32,792 nt of DNA from an uncultured Bacteroidales bacterium (GTDB lineage: Bacteria; Bacteroidota; Bacteroidia; Bacteroidales; Muribaculaceae). The position numbers were made by a program, and so were the translations under genes. The stretch lies in contig CAMTKF010000030.1 of NCBI GenBank assembly GCA_947072905.1, positions 1 to 32,792 of the forward strand, in the 5' to 3' direction. Below, piece by piece: positions 24,067 through 31,558 of the stretch; the stretch's first letter is position 1; every line of letters starts with the position of its first letter. Under the pieces are notes generated by a model, which searched no databases, was not told the DNA's origin, and saw only the letters and a program-made list of their open reading frames with translations.

Positions 24067-24828
24067 TTATTGATGATAAAGCTTCACAATATCGGGGCAT
24101 TTTTTACGTGCAACTTCTTTTGAAATATCCATGCCGTGATATTCGTTATTTCTATTTCTTCTAAATTCTACAAAAGTCTTGAACTTGGTATCGTAAGTAT
24201 AAAGAAATGTATCATCATCAACATCGCCCGGATATTCTTCATAAGCTTTTCTTAGAAGCGCTCTTGCATAATCTTCGTTATATTTGTCATACGCAGAAAA
24301 AGGCGAAACCTCTTTATTACCGTCTATGCGTTTTTCCTGATAGTGTTTAAGCTGATTCAGCTTGGGTGCATAAGACTCTATCTTTTCTTTAAAAGATAAT
24401 GCCGTTTGAGGATTAAAGTTTATAATCGTGGCATGACCTTTATCTGATGACAAAATAAAATCTTCGACATGGCTTGCAATGCCGGCATAGATTCTTTTTG
24501 CATCTTTGTGCAGATAAACAGCATATAACTGTTGTTTGGCTGTATCCCGTTCCATATCATTGCAGTCGGCCAATACATCCGGATTCAACTTGATGTAGTT
24601 TGCCTTCTTTACAGGTATGACCTCTTGTACGGGCAACTCCAGTAACCATGAAAAAAGTTCATAATCTCGGGCTATGCCCGGGCACTGAGTTAGAAACTCA
24701 CACCAATTCTCAGGAACATATATGGTAACTCCGGTCGGTAAGTCAAACAGTGAGAGTCTTTCAAATTCATTATTTCCATTGCAACCGTTTGCAATTATAG
24801 GTATATGTGGAGCAACTGCAATATTCAT
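24067..24828 (-). CDS. Unknown 253-aa partner of the AAA ATPase
   Basis: I do not recognise a family. The product is soluble-looking: no signal peptide and no membrane helix. It starts MNIAVAPHIPIIANGCNGNN, has a mixed central region with a Lys/Glu-rich stretch (about 105-185) and ends in a distinctive segment TFVEFRRNRNNEYHGMDI (218-235) with clustered Arg, Asn, Glu and His. Such a segment could be a nucleic-acid-binding or catalytic site, but no HNH, Toprim, PD-(D/E)XK or HEPN motif is evident. Its start overlaps the ATPase stop by 4 bases (ATGA), so the two proteins are made together. It is AT-rich relative to the oxidoreductase operon, consistent with acquisition. By position it is the likely effector or accessory subunit. 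Confidence 0.75.
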   Translation of the reverse strand: MNIAVAPHIPIIANGCNGNNEFERLSLFDLPTGVTIYVPENWCEFLTQCPGIARDYELFSWLLELPVQEVIPVKKANYIKLNPDVLADCNDMERDTAKQQLYAVYLHKDAKRIYAGIASHVEDFILSSDKGHATIINFNPQTALSFKEKIESYAPKLNQLKHYQEKRIDGNKEVSPFSAYDKYNEDYARALLRKAYEEYPGDVDDDTFLYTYDTKFKTFVEFRRNRNNEYHGMDISKEVARKKCPDIVKLYHQ

Positions 24829-26102
24829 TTTCTGTTTGCTTCAAGAATGGCCTTAAAATCCTGGTCTCTCGTATCCATAAAGCCGGGAGGCATAGAGCCT
24901 GTCATTCGTCCTGTATCAGACAGTGGAATTGTCTTATAAATGCTTTCGCCTGATTCGCTTATCACAAATATAAGATGTACCTTGTCGAAATCAACCACTT
25001 TCTCGGCAATGCGCCTGCGCAGTCTGGTAATGAAATGATCGCTGTGTGTTTCGGTCATTACTGCCACCTTACGTTCATTACACAAGAAAATGAAAAAATC
25101 GGCCATAGACGCCTGAATACTCGGATGCATGTGAACCTCAGGGTCTTCTACTATCATAAGCGAATTTCGCGGAGAAATACATCCTTGGGTTATAATAGGC
25201 AGTATTTGGCTTAGTCCAAAGCCCATGTGCACCAGGTCTACTTTTAAATCTTCGTTGGTTGTGACAACCACCCTATATCGTTTCCCGCTTTCTTTCACCA
25301 CATTGATGTCTTTAGCAAGGTGAAATTCATCGCAGAGCCATCTTTTTACCAAACCGATTTTGGCCAAATCATTTGAAATTTCATCCAAAATAAACCGCGT
25401 GTTCTCGCCGTCAGGAAGAATATAACCTTTCTCTACATCTGTCTGGTAAGTTCGGGCAAGAACAGGTGCCACACGAAGAGGTGCTATGTAAACTACTTTT
25501 TCCAAATAATTTACAAGGTATGATCTTGCTGCCTTTATATCCTGAAAATTATAGGTTACTCCATCTTTGCTTGCAAAGATGGGGAAGAAATTTGCAAACG
25601 AATAATCGTCCAAATGTAAGTCCTTAATGTACTCGTTATTATATCTAAGATCAAATACTTTCTTCCTTGGTCGATAAATCAAATTAAATCCGGAAGGAGA
25701 AGCTGTCTTGAAAAACTGAATATATGTAAATTCCGACAAAACACATGTATCAGGTCTCACCCTGAATGTCGCTGAAATCTCTATGTTGTTTAAGTCACCT
25801 TCAATAGGAAGTTCTTCAGCATCTACCTGGCTAAATTCTTCTTTAGATAACTTCAGGACAAATTTCATGTCCCCATTACGTTTATTATGCACAAGATCCA
25901 ACAGAGAGTTTGCATATACATATGGCCCGTCAATATTCAGCATCTCGCTCATAGAAGTCGTTAGAGTCTGCTTTAACAGCAGTAGAGCTTGTATGAGTGA
26001 ACTCTTACCACTGCTGTTAACACCGGCAAGAACGGTAAGATTGGAAACATCCACATCTACGACTTCTTCGATTGACTTAAAGTTATATACACTTAAAAGC
26101 AT
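24825..26102 (-). CDS. SMC/OLD-like AAA ATPase with DUF3696-like tail
   Basis: A 425-residue ABC/SMC-type ATPase. The amino terminus (YNFKSIEEVVDVDVSNLTVL) leads into Walker A GVNSSGKSS (27-35). A long insert follows, then a signature-like HMGFGLSQILPI (about 290-305), Walker B LMIVEDPEVHMHPS (315-328), and the switch segment TETHSDHF (350-357). The end, SMPPGFMDTRDQDFKAILEA, is the pattern I associate with DUF3696. Proteins of this class are found in many anti-phage systems (OLD, Septu, PARIS and others) alongside an effector. Here no Toprim nuclease is fused, so activity must lie in the downstream 253-residue partner or be absent. A TACCTTTG -7 box lies about 90 bases upstream. Confidence 0.85.
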   Translation of the reverse strand: MLLSVYNFKSIEEVVDVDVSNLTVLAGVNSSGKSSLIQALLLLKQTLTTSMSEMLNIDGPYVYANSLLDLVHNKRNGDMKFVLKLSKEEFSQVDAEELPIEGDLNNIEISATFRVRPDTCVLSEFTYIQFFKTASPSGFNLIYRPRKKVFDLRYNNEYIKDLHLDDYSFANFFPIFASKDGVTYNFQDIKAARSYLVNYLEKVVYIAPLRVAPVLARTYQTDVEKGYILPDGENTRFILDEISNDLAKIGLVKRWLCDEFHLAKDINVVKESGKRYRVVVTTNEDLKVDLVHMGFGLSQILPIITQGCISPRNSLMIVEDPEVHMHPSIQASMADFFIFLCNERKVAVMTETHSDHFITRLRRRIAEKVVDFDKVHLIFVISESGESIYKTIPLSDTGRMTGSMPPGFMDTRDQDFKAILEANRK

Positions 26103-26194
26103 AATAAACAGAAATTTAATTAATTAGCAAATATTCTAATATATGCTGCAAAGGGGATTTACATCCAAAATCACACAATCAGACTTTATAAATA

Positions 26195-26202
26195 CAAAGG
26201 TA
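26195..26202 (-). promoter_or_regulatory. Possible -7 box for the ATPase pair (TACCTTTG)
   Basis: TACCTTTG on the minus strand fits TAnnTTTG. No TTTG -33 element lies at the right distance, so activity may be low or need an activator. The leader would be about 85 nt. Confidence 0.35.
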
Positions 26203-26252
26203 ATAAATTTTTTCAACATATAAATTAGCACAACAAACCATTTGCTTAACGA

Positions 26253-26296
26253 GTGTTTGAATTAGAGCTTGTTTAAACAAACTCTAATTCAAACAC
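26253..26296 (-). terminator. Perfect 15-bp inverted repeat with a palindromic loop
   Basis: Positions 26253-26267 and 26282-26296 are exact reverse complements. The loop itself contains the 12-bp palindrome TTGTTTAAACAA (26269-26280), so the pairing continues almost to the tip. It lies 38 bases past the end of the sigma-factor operon and upstream of the ATPase pair, and probably terminates the former. There is no T-tract. Confidence 0.55.
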
Positions 26297-26334
26297 ACAT
26301 TTAAACAACAATCTATAATAATTTATAATCGTAT

Positions 26335-26718
26335 TTACTTTTTGCCCGAAATTGACAGGCGGGCATTGGTGAGTTCGTAGGCATTCAGAGCTATGAAGGT
26401 ACTCATAATTGCAGCCAATATCCATCCTATGATCTGATGATTGAGCATGATATCCTGAAAGCCCGGTACGGGCAGCGATACCGCAGAGAGCCGGCTGCCT
26501 ATAAGCGGGAACAGCAATGTGACTATCACACCCGCTACAAAGCCCGACAGGGCAGCCACAGCAAGAGAAATCACATTGCGGCGGCGTGCAGCCGACGCAT
26601 CTCGCTTCACTATCTCCAGAACTTCCATATTCTTTTGCAAGCGGTCTAAAAACTTATTGTCAGAAGACAGCTCAGGCTGAAAATTCAGGAATATATCTTT
26701 TAATTTATCATCTTCCAT
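26335..26718 (-). CDS. Two-TM membrane protein encoded after the ECF sigma factor
   Basis: A 127-residue protein when started at the ATG at 26718; an upstream TTG at 26733 overlaps the sigma-factor gene and is less likely. About 50 cytoplasmic residues (MEDDKLKDIFLNFQPELSSD...) precede two membrane helices (NVISLAVAALSGFVAGVIVT and MLNHQIIGWILAAIMSTFIA). The position right after an ECF sigma gene and the cytoplasmic amino-terminal domain suggest an anti-sigma-like role. It lacks the zinc-binding HxxxCxxC motif of classical anti-sigma factors. Similar short proteins follow ECF genes in other Bacteroidales, as far as I recall. The role is inferred. Confidence 0.75.
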   Translation of the reverse strand: MEDDKLKDIFLNFQPELSSDNKFLDRLQKNMEVLEIVKRDASAARRRNVISLAVAALSGFVAGVIVTLLFPLIGSRLSAVSLPVPGFQDIMLNHQIIGWILAAIMSTFIALNAYELTNARLSISGKK

Positions 26719-26722
26719 AATC

Positions 26723-27205
26723 TTAATTATCAATCGTTAAAATGCCTCGCAGATGATTGCGGCCTCGCGACAGGTGTTGTTTCACCGCACCCTCAGAAGC
26801 CTCTACTATCGCCGATATTTCTTTTATAGAATAACCTTCCATATAATACAGCAATACCGATGTGCGCTCCTTGGCCGGCAAGCGGTTCAAAGCATCATAC
26901 AAGTCCTGATATCGAAACTGCGAATCCGCGCTTTCGTTGGCCGGTATCTCACGTGCTTCCTCGTAGCTGTTGAAATTTCTGGACGAACGGCGGTTGTCGA
27001 TAAATGTATTATAGCCTATTCTGAAGATCCATGCCTTGAACTTGTCTACACCGCTTACATCATCACACGCCATGTATGCCTTGATATATGTTTCCTGTGC
27101 TATATCATCTGCGAGCTGCGAATCGCCGCAGCATAGGGCCACAAGGAAGCGTCGCAGCTCCCTTTGTGTGCCCTCTACAGCGGATTTGAATTGCCCGCGG
27201 TTCAT
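26723..27205 (-). CDS. ECF-type RNA polymerase sigma factor
   Basis: A 160-residue sigma-70 family protein with only regions 2 and 4. Region 2 is seen in LADDIAQETYIKAYMACDDV and FKAWIFRIGYNTFIDNRR. Region 4 is LNRLPAKERTSVLLYYMEGY followed by the helix-turn-helix SIKEISAIVEASEGAVKQHL. The ATG at 27205 lies 3 bases after the stop of the DUF6249 gene, and the next gene starts 4 bases after its own stop, so all three are one transcript. An ECF-like promoter ahead of the operon suggests autoregulation. The inducing signal is unknown. Confidence 0.93.
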   Translation of the reverse strand: MNRGQFKSAVEGTQRELRRFLVALCCGDSQLADDIAQETYIKAYMACDDVSGVDKFKAWIFRIGYNTFIDNRRSSRNFNSYEEAREIPANESADSQFRYQDLYDALNRLPAKERTSVLLYYMEGYSIKEISAIVEASEGAVKQHLSRGRNHLRGILTIDN

Positions 27206-27208
27206 GGT

Positions 27209-27628
27209 TTAGTCCTTGTTTTCCTTGTCGTCAACCTGCTTGCGCGACACGAAGTACACTATCAGATAGCTTATGCCCACAGCTGCCGATACGCCGCCAA
27301 ACATCAAGGGAACAGTTACCGGGTCACTGCCGAAATCATAATGTCCGCTATGGTAGTTTACCAATCCTAAGATTATAAGAGGAAGACCTGTGAGCGAGAA
27401 GATGCATCCACGGAGCAATCTGAGGTTGAGCAACTCGCGTGCCGATCTCTTGGTCTTTCTAAGCGACTCGGCAAGTTTGTCGGGGTCGGGACAGTTGTTT
27501 GATTCGATTGCCTTGATGAGCACCTGCGAGCGTTTATTGTCGCTGTTCATCACCGAGAGGAAGTATATCAATACGATTGATACCGGGAGTACCACACAAA
27601 CAAAGATGGGAACTAATACGTGATTCAT
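27209..27628 (-). CDS. DUF6249-like membrane protein
   Basis: A 139-residue protein with three likely membrane helices: residues 5-27, then LRGCIFSLTGLPLIILGLVN and PLMFGGVSAAVGISYLIVYF. A cytoplasmic basic loop (about 30-70, AESLRKTKRSARELLNLR) separates the first two. The layout fits DUF6249 proteins, which accompany ECF sigma genes in Bacteroidetes. Here it precedes the sigma gene and is first in the operon. It may take part in sensing or holding the sigma factor, but that is inferred. Confidence 0.75.
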   Translation of the reverse strand: MNHVLVPIFVCVVLPVSIVLIYFLSVMNSDNKRSQVLIKAIESNNCPDPDKLAESLRKTKRSARELLNLRLLRGCIFSLTGLPLIILGLVNYHSGHYDFGSDPVTVPLMFGGVSAAVGISYLIVYFVSRKQVDDKENKD

Positions 27629-27674
27629 GTCTTTTTATGATTTTAGAGTTTTTTGATTTAGATGTTTACTTTTT

Positions 27675-27686
27675 TGAGATATCTCA
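27675..27686. promoter_or_regulatory. 12-bp perfect palindrome (TGAGATATCTCA)
   Basis: TGAGATATCTCA is a perfect palindrome placed at the predicted transcription start of the sigma-factor operon, immediately downstream of the ECF-like -10 element. It is a candidate operator. Confidence 0.35.
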
Positions 27687-27690
27687 CAAG

Positions 27691-27720
27691 TAAGACGTGA
27701 GCTATGCAAAAAAGGTGACA
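27691..27720 (-). promoter_or_regulatory. ECF-type promoter of the sigma operon
   Basis: On the minus strand TGTCACC within TGTCACCTTTTTT (27720-27708) and CGTCTTA (27697-27691), with 16 bases between TGTCACC and CGTCTTA, resemble an ECF sigma promoter (AAC/ACC-type -35, CGTC-type -10) and not the housekeeping TTTG/TAnnTTTG pattern. Autoregulation by the encoded sigma factor is the natural reading. Confidence 0.4.
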
Positions 27721-27780
27721 TCATCAAAAAAATTTTTTCCGCACACTCTAAACTCTTCACCCTACACTCTTCACTGACAT

Positions 27781-28533
27781 CTACACTTTTCTAAAATCCT
27801 TGGCTACAACATCAAATTCCACCCCCCTGTACACCCGATTGAGTGTTCCTGAAGCTGTAAGTTCTTCAATACTTCCGGCTTCGAGCCTTCCCTGAGCGAT
27901 AGCCCATACATTTGTGGCCACCGACATGGCCGGGGCAATATCGTGGGTTGAGAGCAGCACAGTCTTGCCTTCCTTATTGGCAAGGCGACCAAGAAGATCC
28001 ATTATTTCGAAACGGCTCGATACGTCCAGAAACGAAGTAGGCTCGTCGAGTACTATCAGATTGGTATCCTGAGCTATAGCACGCGCTATCATAGCCTTTT
28101 GTCGCTCGCCGTCGCTCAACGAAGCCACAAACATCCCGATCTTATGAGCCAGTCCCACCAGCGCTATGGCATTGCCCACCACCTCGCGGTCGGCGGCCGA
28201 AAGACGACCCAAAAATCCTGAATACGGATGTCGGCCTATAGACACTAATTCCTCTACGGTAAGTCCTCCGCCACCTGTGCGGTCGGTAAGCACCAGGCTC
28301 AGCTTGCGGGCCAGGGTTGAAGGTTTGTAATCCTTTATGTCGGTGCCGTCAAGCTCAACCCTGCCGCTCAGAGCCGGTTGTGCTCCGGTAAGGGTTCTGA
28401 GCAATGTAGACTTACCGCTGCCGTTGGCACCTATCAACACCGTCACCTCACCCTGAGGCAAAGTCCCGGAAATGTCGCTTACGACCTCACGACCCGAATA
28501 ACCAACCGTCAGATTTACAGTTTTCAGAGACAT
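27781..28533 (-). CDS. FecE/BtuD-type ABC importer ATPase
   Basis: A 250-residue ATPase of the iron-chelate/cobalamin importer group. Walker A is GANGSGKST (35-43), the signature reads LSDGERQKAMIARAI (with D in place of the usual second G), Walker B is LIVLDEPTSFLD, and the H-loop is in LLSTHD. It is the third gene of the importer operon, and its ATG overlaps the permease stop by one base (TGATG), so translation is coupled. The DxGERQK signature variant is common in this subgroup. The substrate is probably a ferric chelate, heme or cobalamin. Confidence 0.92.
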   Translation of the reverse strand: MSLKTVNLTVGYSGREVVSDISGTLPQGEVTVLIGANGSGKSTLLRTLTGAQPALSGRVELDGTDIKDYKPSTLARKLSLVLTDRTGGGGLTVEELVSIGRHPYSGFLGRLSAADREVVGNAIALVGLAHKIGMFVASLSDGERQKAMIARAIAQDTNLIVLDEPTSFLDVSSRFEIMDLLGRLANKEGKTVLLSTHDIAPAMSVATNVWAIAQGRLEAGSIEELTASGTLNRVYRGVEFDVVAKDFRKV

Positions 28534-29552
28534 CAGTTGAAATAAAAAATAGAACGACGTTTAACGATGATATAAATGATAATGGGTACACCGATCACCG
28601 GAGTGATGGCATTGATTGGTATGATACCCCAGCTCGATGGAGCCACACTGAGCATCTGGCACAGGCCTCCGGTGGCCGCGCCACACAGGGCTGTGGCCGG
28701 CAGCAGTATACGATGGTTGGAGCTGCGCATGGCAAGCCGCGCTATATGCGGCACTATCAGGCCTATGAATCCTATGGGGCCGCACCATGCCGTGACTATA
28801 GCCGTAAGCACCCCCGACAGCAGCAATATGCCGTTGCGGCACGACTTGATGTTTACCCCTGCACTCTCGGCATAGCGTGTGCCCAGCAGGAGAGCATTGA
28901 GCGGCTTTATATACAGCATGGACAGGAATACACACAGCAGTGTAAGGCCGGCAAATACCGGCAGGTCGGACAGAGTGACACCGCCAAAACTGCCCATTCC
29001 CCACATCACGTATGAATGCACGCCCTCGCGGGTGGCAAAGAAATTGAGCAGTGATATGGCCGAAGATGCCAGATAGCCTATGAGCATGCCCACGATGAGC
29101 AGCATGGTTGACGAACGCACCACGCTCGACAACGCCAGCAATACGGCCATCACTGCAAATGCCCCGAAAAATGCTCCGGCCAACACAGCGGCTTGTCCCC
29201 AGAACGTGGCAGCTCCACCCAGCGCAAGCATAACTATGGCCACACCGAGACTCGAACCTGTGGATATACCGAGTATGGAGGGGCCGGCCAACGGATTGTC
29301 GAAGGTAGTCTGCATGAGCAATCCGGCTATTGCCAAGGCCGCGCCCGAGAGCAATGCCGTGACAGCCGCGGGTATTCGCGTCTCCATCACAATGTATCGC
29401 CATGATTCCTTCTGCACCTCACCGCCGAATATAGCCGACAGAACATCTTCAAAAGGTATGGATACGGAGCCGAATACTATACACCCCGTGAAGGTAAATA
29501 CGCATATCAGTATTACAATAGTAAAAACTACAGCAGTCCTGAAGCCTTTCAT
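28533..29552 (-). CDS. FecCD/BtuC-type ABC importer permease
   Basis: A 339-residue polytopic permease of the FecCD/BtuC family with about ten membrane helices. Typical landmarks are TRIPAAVTALLSGAALAIAG, LMQTTFDNPLAGPSILGIST, the AWCGPIGFIGLIVPHIARL coupling loop, and the carboxyl-terminal GVPIIIYIIVKR. It probably forms a homodimer with two FecE-type ATPases. It begins 19 bases after the binding-protein gene stop. The family transports siderophores, heme or vitamin B12 across the inner membrane. No TonB-dependent receptor is encoded next to it. Confidence 0.93.
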   Translation of the reverse strand: MKGFRTAVVFTIVILICVFTFTGCIVFGSVSIPFEDVLSAIFGGEVQKESWRYIVMETRIPAAVTALLSGAALAIAGLLMQTTFDNPLAGPSILGISTGSSLGVAIVMLALGGAATFWGQAAVLAGAFFGAFAVMAVLLALSSVVRSSTMLLIVGMLIGYLASSAISLLNFFATREGVHSYVMWGMGSFGGVTLSDLPVFAGLTLLCVFLSMLYIKPLNALLLGTRYAESAGVNIKSCRNGILLLSGVLTAIVTAWCGPIGFIGLIVPHIARLAMRSSNHRILLPATALCGAATGGLCQMLSVAPSSWGIIPINAITPVIGVPIIIYIIVKRRSIFYFN

Positions 29553-29571
29553 CTACTCACGTCTATAAAAA

Positions 29572-30690
29572 TTACTCAAGCGGACGGAAGAAATGGAGTA
29601 CAGAGTCGCCGCCGCACTCATTGGTGTGGAATATATTTACCATGTCGCTCAGAATCAATTCGGGATGGAAAGCTGCAGCATTGAAGTACGGCTTGTCGAC
29701 AGTATTGCACACATATACATTATTGGGGAATGCCCTGAAAGCCTTGGCATGAGGCACCTCGGCCAGCAGCGACTTGCTGTCAATATCCTTGGCATCCTTT
29801 ATCAGCCAGTATTCGGCCTCATCGGCTGCGTCGATCACCGAAGACACATCTTGCGGTATAGAACCGCATTCCTTGGTCTTTACCCAGGGATATGTAGCAC
29901 CGGCATCGCTTATCATGGTGGCCATGTAGCTGCCGCCACCAGGCACATACCACACGCCGGATATGGGTTTTTCAGTGATTATAAGCGGCTCTTCGTCGCT
30001 TTTGTTGGCACACACACGCAGGCGCTGATACTTTTCGCTCACCTGCTGATAAATGCGCAGAGCCTCGTCAAACTTACCGTAAATCGCACCGATAAATACC
30101 AGCCACTCAGCACGGCCAAGCGGGGTCGATTCAAGGTAATCTGTCATCAGAATCATCGGTACGCCTATTTTCTTGAGTTCGTTATAGCCCTCACCTTCAA
30201 AAGGCGTCACCACTATGCCGTCGGCATTAAGATCTATTATTTTTTCTATATCAGGAGCGAGACTCGAACCGATATTTTTGATTTTACCTTCATTAACGGC
30301 ATCAAGCACAGGGTCGCCGGCAGGATAATATGAGACATCGGCTACACCGGCTACACCGCTCAGCATGCCAAGTTCGTTTATACCGGCTGTATGGACAGAA
30401 GATGATACAACACTGCGCTGCAACGGTGCTTTGATCACAACACATCCCTCGGGAATGTTTTTAGGTTCAACACCCGAATCAACTATGGCATACGTGGCCA
30501 GCGCCACTGAATCCTCGGGATTGGCGCGCACCTCGGCATATAGGAAATCACCGCAGTCAACCAGCCTGAGCAAGTTGGCATCAACAGTAATATCCGTACC
30601 CTCAAACTCAGTATCGGCAGTGCGGTCTATCTTACATGAAACGCCGCCTAAAACCACTGCGAGAAGTATTAAAAGCAATGTATTTCTCAT
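29572..30690 (-). CDS. Metal-chelate ABC importer substrate-binding lipoprotein
   Basis: A 372-residue lipoprotein. The signal peptide (MRNTLLLILLAVVLGGVSC) ends in a lipobox, and a class III (BtuF/FepB-like) binding fold follows. Visible landmarks are VVIKAPLQRSVVSSSVHTAG, NLNADGIVVTPFEGEGYNEL-like segments around 150, and PYFNAAAFHPELILSDMVNI near the end. It is the first gene of a three-gene importer operon with a strong housekeeping promoter. In this order it resembles Bacteroides BtuFCD-like or siderophore importers. No cobalamin riboswitch was seen in the short leader, which weakly argues against B12. Confidence 0.88.
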   Translation of the reverse strand: MRNTLLLILLAVVLGGVSCKIDRTADTEFEGTDITVDANLLRLVDCGDFLYAEVRANPEDSVALATYAIVDSGVEPKNIPEGCVVIKAPLQRSVVSSSVHTAGINELGMLSGVAGVADVSYYPAGDPVLDAVNEGKIKNIGSSLAPDIEKIIDLNADGIVVTPFEGEGYNELKKIGVPMILMTDYLESTPLGRAEWLVFIGAIYGKFDEALRIYQQVSEKYQRLRVCANKSDEEPLIITEKPISGVWYVPGGGSYMATMISDAGATYPWVKTKECGSIPQDVSSVIDAADEAEYWLIKDAKDIDSKSLLAEVPHAKAFRAFPNNVYVCNTVDKPYFNAAAFHPELILSDMVNIFHTNECGGDSVLHFFRPLE

Positions 30691-30708
30691 GAATCTGTCA
30701 TTTTTCTA

Positions 30709-30739
30709 CAAAATTAATCAATTCATAATATTCTGCAAA
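30709..30739 (-). promoter_or_regulatory. Promoter of the importer operon (TTTG-N19-TAATTTTG)
   Basis: TTTG (30739-30736), a 19-base spacer and TAATTTTG (30716-30709) on the minus strand fit the consensus. The start would be near 30702, giving a leader of about 12 nt, too short for a riboswitch. The -33 element lies inside an inverted repeat at 30727-30753. Confidence 0.7.
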
Positions 30740-30753
30740 GCCTCTGCAATATT
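30727..30753. promoter_or_regulatory. Inverted repeat over the importer -33 element
   Basis: AATATTcTGCA (30727-30737) and TGCAATATT (30745-30753) are complementary apart from one extra base, and they flank and partly cover the TTTG -33 element. The position suits a repressor site, for example for metal control. The sequence is not an obvious Fur box. Confidence 0.35.
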
Positions 30754-30852
30754 GACACAACATTGCACTTACATTGTACCACGTCTGACTCTAATTTGTC
30801 AATAAGTGCCGGACGCAGCTCCCTCAGCGGTCATAAGAGCGTGCTTTTACCG

Positions 30853-31380
30853 TCAGATGTTACGGAAAACGTTTTCCTGAATATCAAACGAATATTCATT
30901 CTCGCTCACTGTGCGGGTGTCGATTTCATATACACGACCGTTTTTAAATTCTATCTCTTCTACATTTTTCTGAAGATGCAGTTTCTTGAGTTCCTTAAAG
31001 GCTTTTGAGGGCAAAACGTCCTTCACCACCTTTTCGCTCAGAGGTGCGGCATCATCCGAAGCCTCGATAGATGTCAACTGACCGGCGGCATTGAAATCCA
31101 TATCCACACCGTTGGCAAGCTCAACGTCGTAGCTGTTGTCCATGAATTCACGTTCCACCTTCACCACCTTTACATTTTTATAATGGCGGTTTACAAATTC
31201 GCGGGCGAGTTCAGGTAATTGTGAATATTGAGCCGAACCTGCCACCACCGGACCGGGATTTGCACCGTATCGGCGGGCGATTGTCTCGGCTTCATTGCCT
31301 GTGGGTACTACATTCTGTGCCATTACCGGCATAAACATGGCTGCTGCAGCCAATGCTATCATTATCTTTTTTGTTGTCAT
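30853..31380 (-). CDS. PepSY-like periplasmic protein
   Basis: A 175-residue secreted protein. A signal peptide (MTTKKIMIALAAAAMFMPVM, then AQ) is followed by a region with QYSQLPELAREFVNRHYKNV, typical of the PepSY_like (PF11396) family, then VKVVKVEREFMDNSYDVELA, and a second copy of the pattern (LPSKAFKELKKLHLQKNVEE, then IEFKNGRVYEIDTRT). These proteins occur in the periplasm of Bacteroidetes, with little functional data. No operon partner: it lies between the importer promoter and the DUF3990 remnant. The ATG at 31380 is clear from the signal peptide. Confidence 0.88.
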   Translation of the reverse strand: MTTKKIMIALAAAAMFMPVMAQNVVPTGNEAETIARRYGANPGPVVAGSAQYSQLPELAREFVNRHYKNVKVVKVEREFMDNSYDVELANGVDMDFNAAGQLTSIEASDDAAPLSEKVVKDVLPSKAFKELKKLHLQKNVEEIEFKNGRVYEIDTRTVSENEYSFDIQENVFRNI

Positions 31381-31435
31381 AATTCCAAACTTTTAAATTT
31401 TGACTGTTTAGAAATTAACAACTCATATAAGAAAA

Positions 31436-31490
31436 GGTTGCAGACATGCAATAAATCCAAGAAACTGTTTAAATTCACTCTTGGGCAACC
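31436..31490. repeat. Nested inverted repeats upstream of the PepSY gene
   Basis: GGTTGC (31436-31441) pairs with GCAACC (31485-31490), and CCAAGA (31457-31462) pairs with TCTTGG (31479-31484). On the plus strand ATATTTTTAAC follows, like a weak terminator. It could mark the lost start of the DUF3990-type locus or the leader of the PepSY gene. Confidence 0.35.
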
Positions 31491-31531
31491 ATATTTTTAA
31501 CGTATTTGTTTCATATATGTGAAACATTTCA

Positions 31532-31539
31532 TATATTTG
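31532..31539 (+). promoter_or_regulatory. -7 box ahead of the DUF3990 remnant (TATATTTG)
   Basis: TATATTTG matches TAnnTTTG and lies just upstream of the truncated frame. The only TTTG upstream (31505-31508) is 23 bases away, slightly too far. Confidence 0.4.
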
Positions 31540-31558
31540 CGTAAAATTGTAGATATGA

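Noticed and set aside
27740-27780. Short direct repeats of ACTCT/CTTCAC
   Set aside because: Degenerate low-complexity intergenic sequence, not a CRISPR or an ordered array.
28561-29403. 280-residue minus-strand ORF in another frame
   Set aside because: It overlaps the FecCD-type permease in the same direction but a different frame and shows a His/Arg-rich shadow composition.
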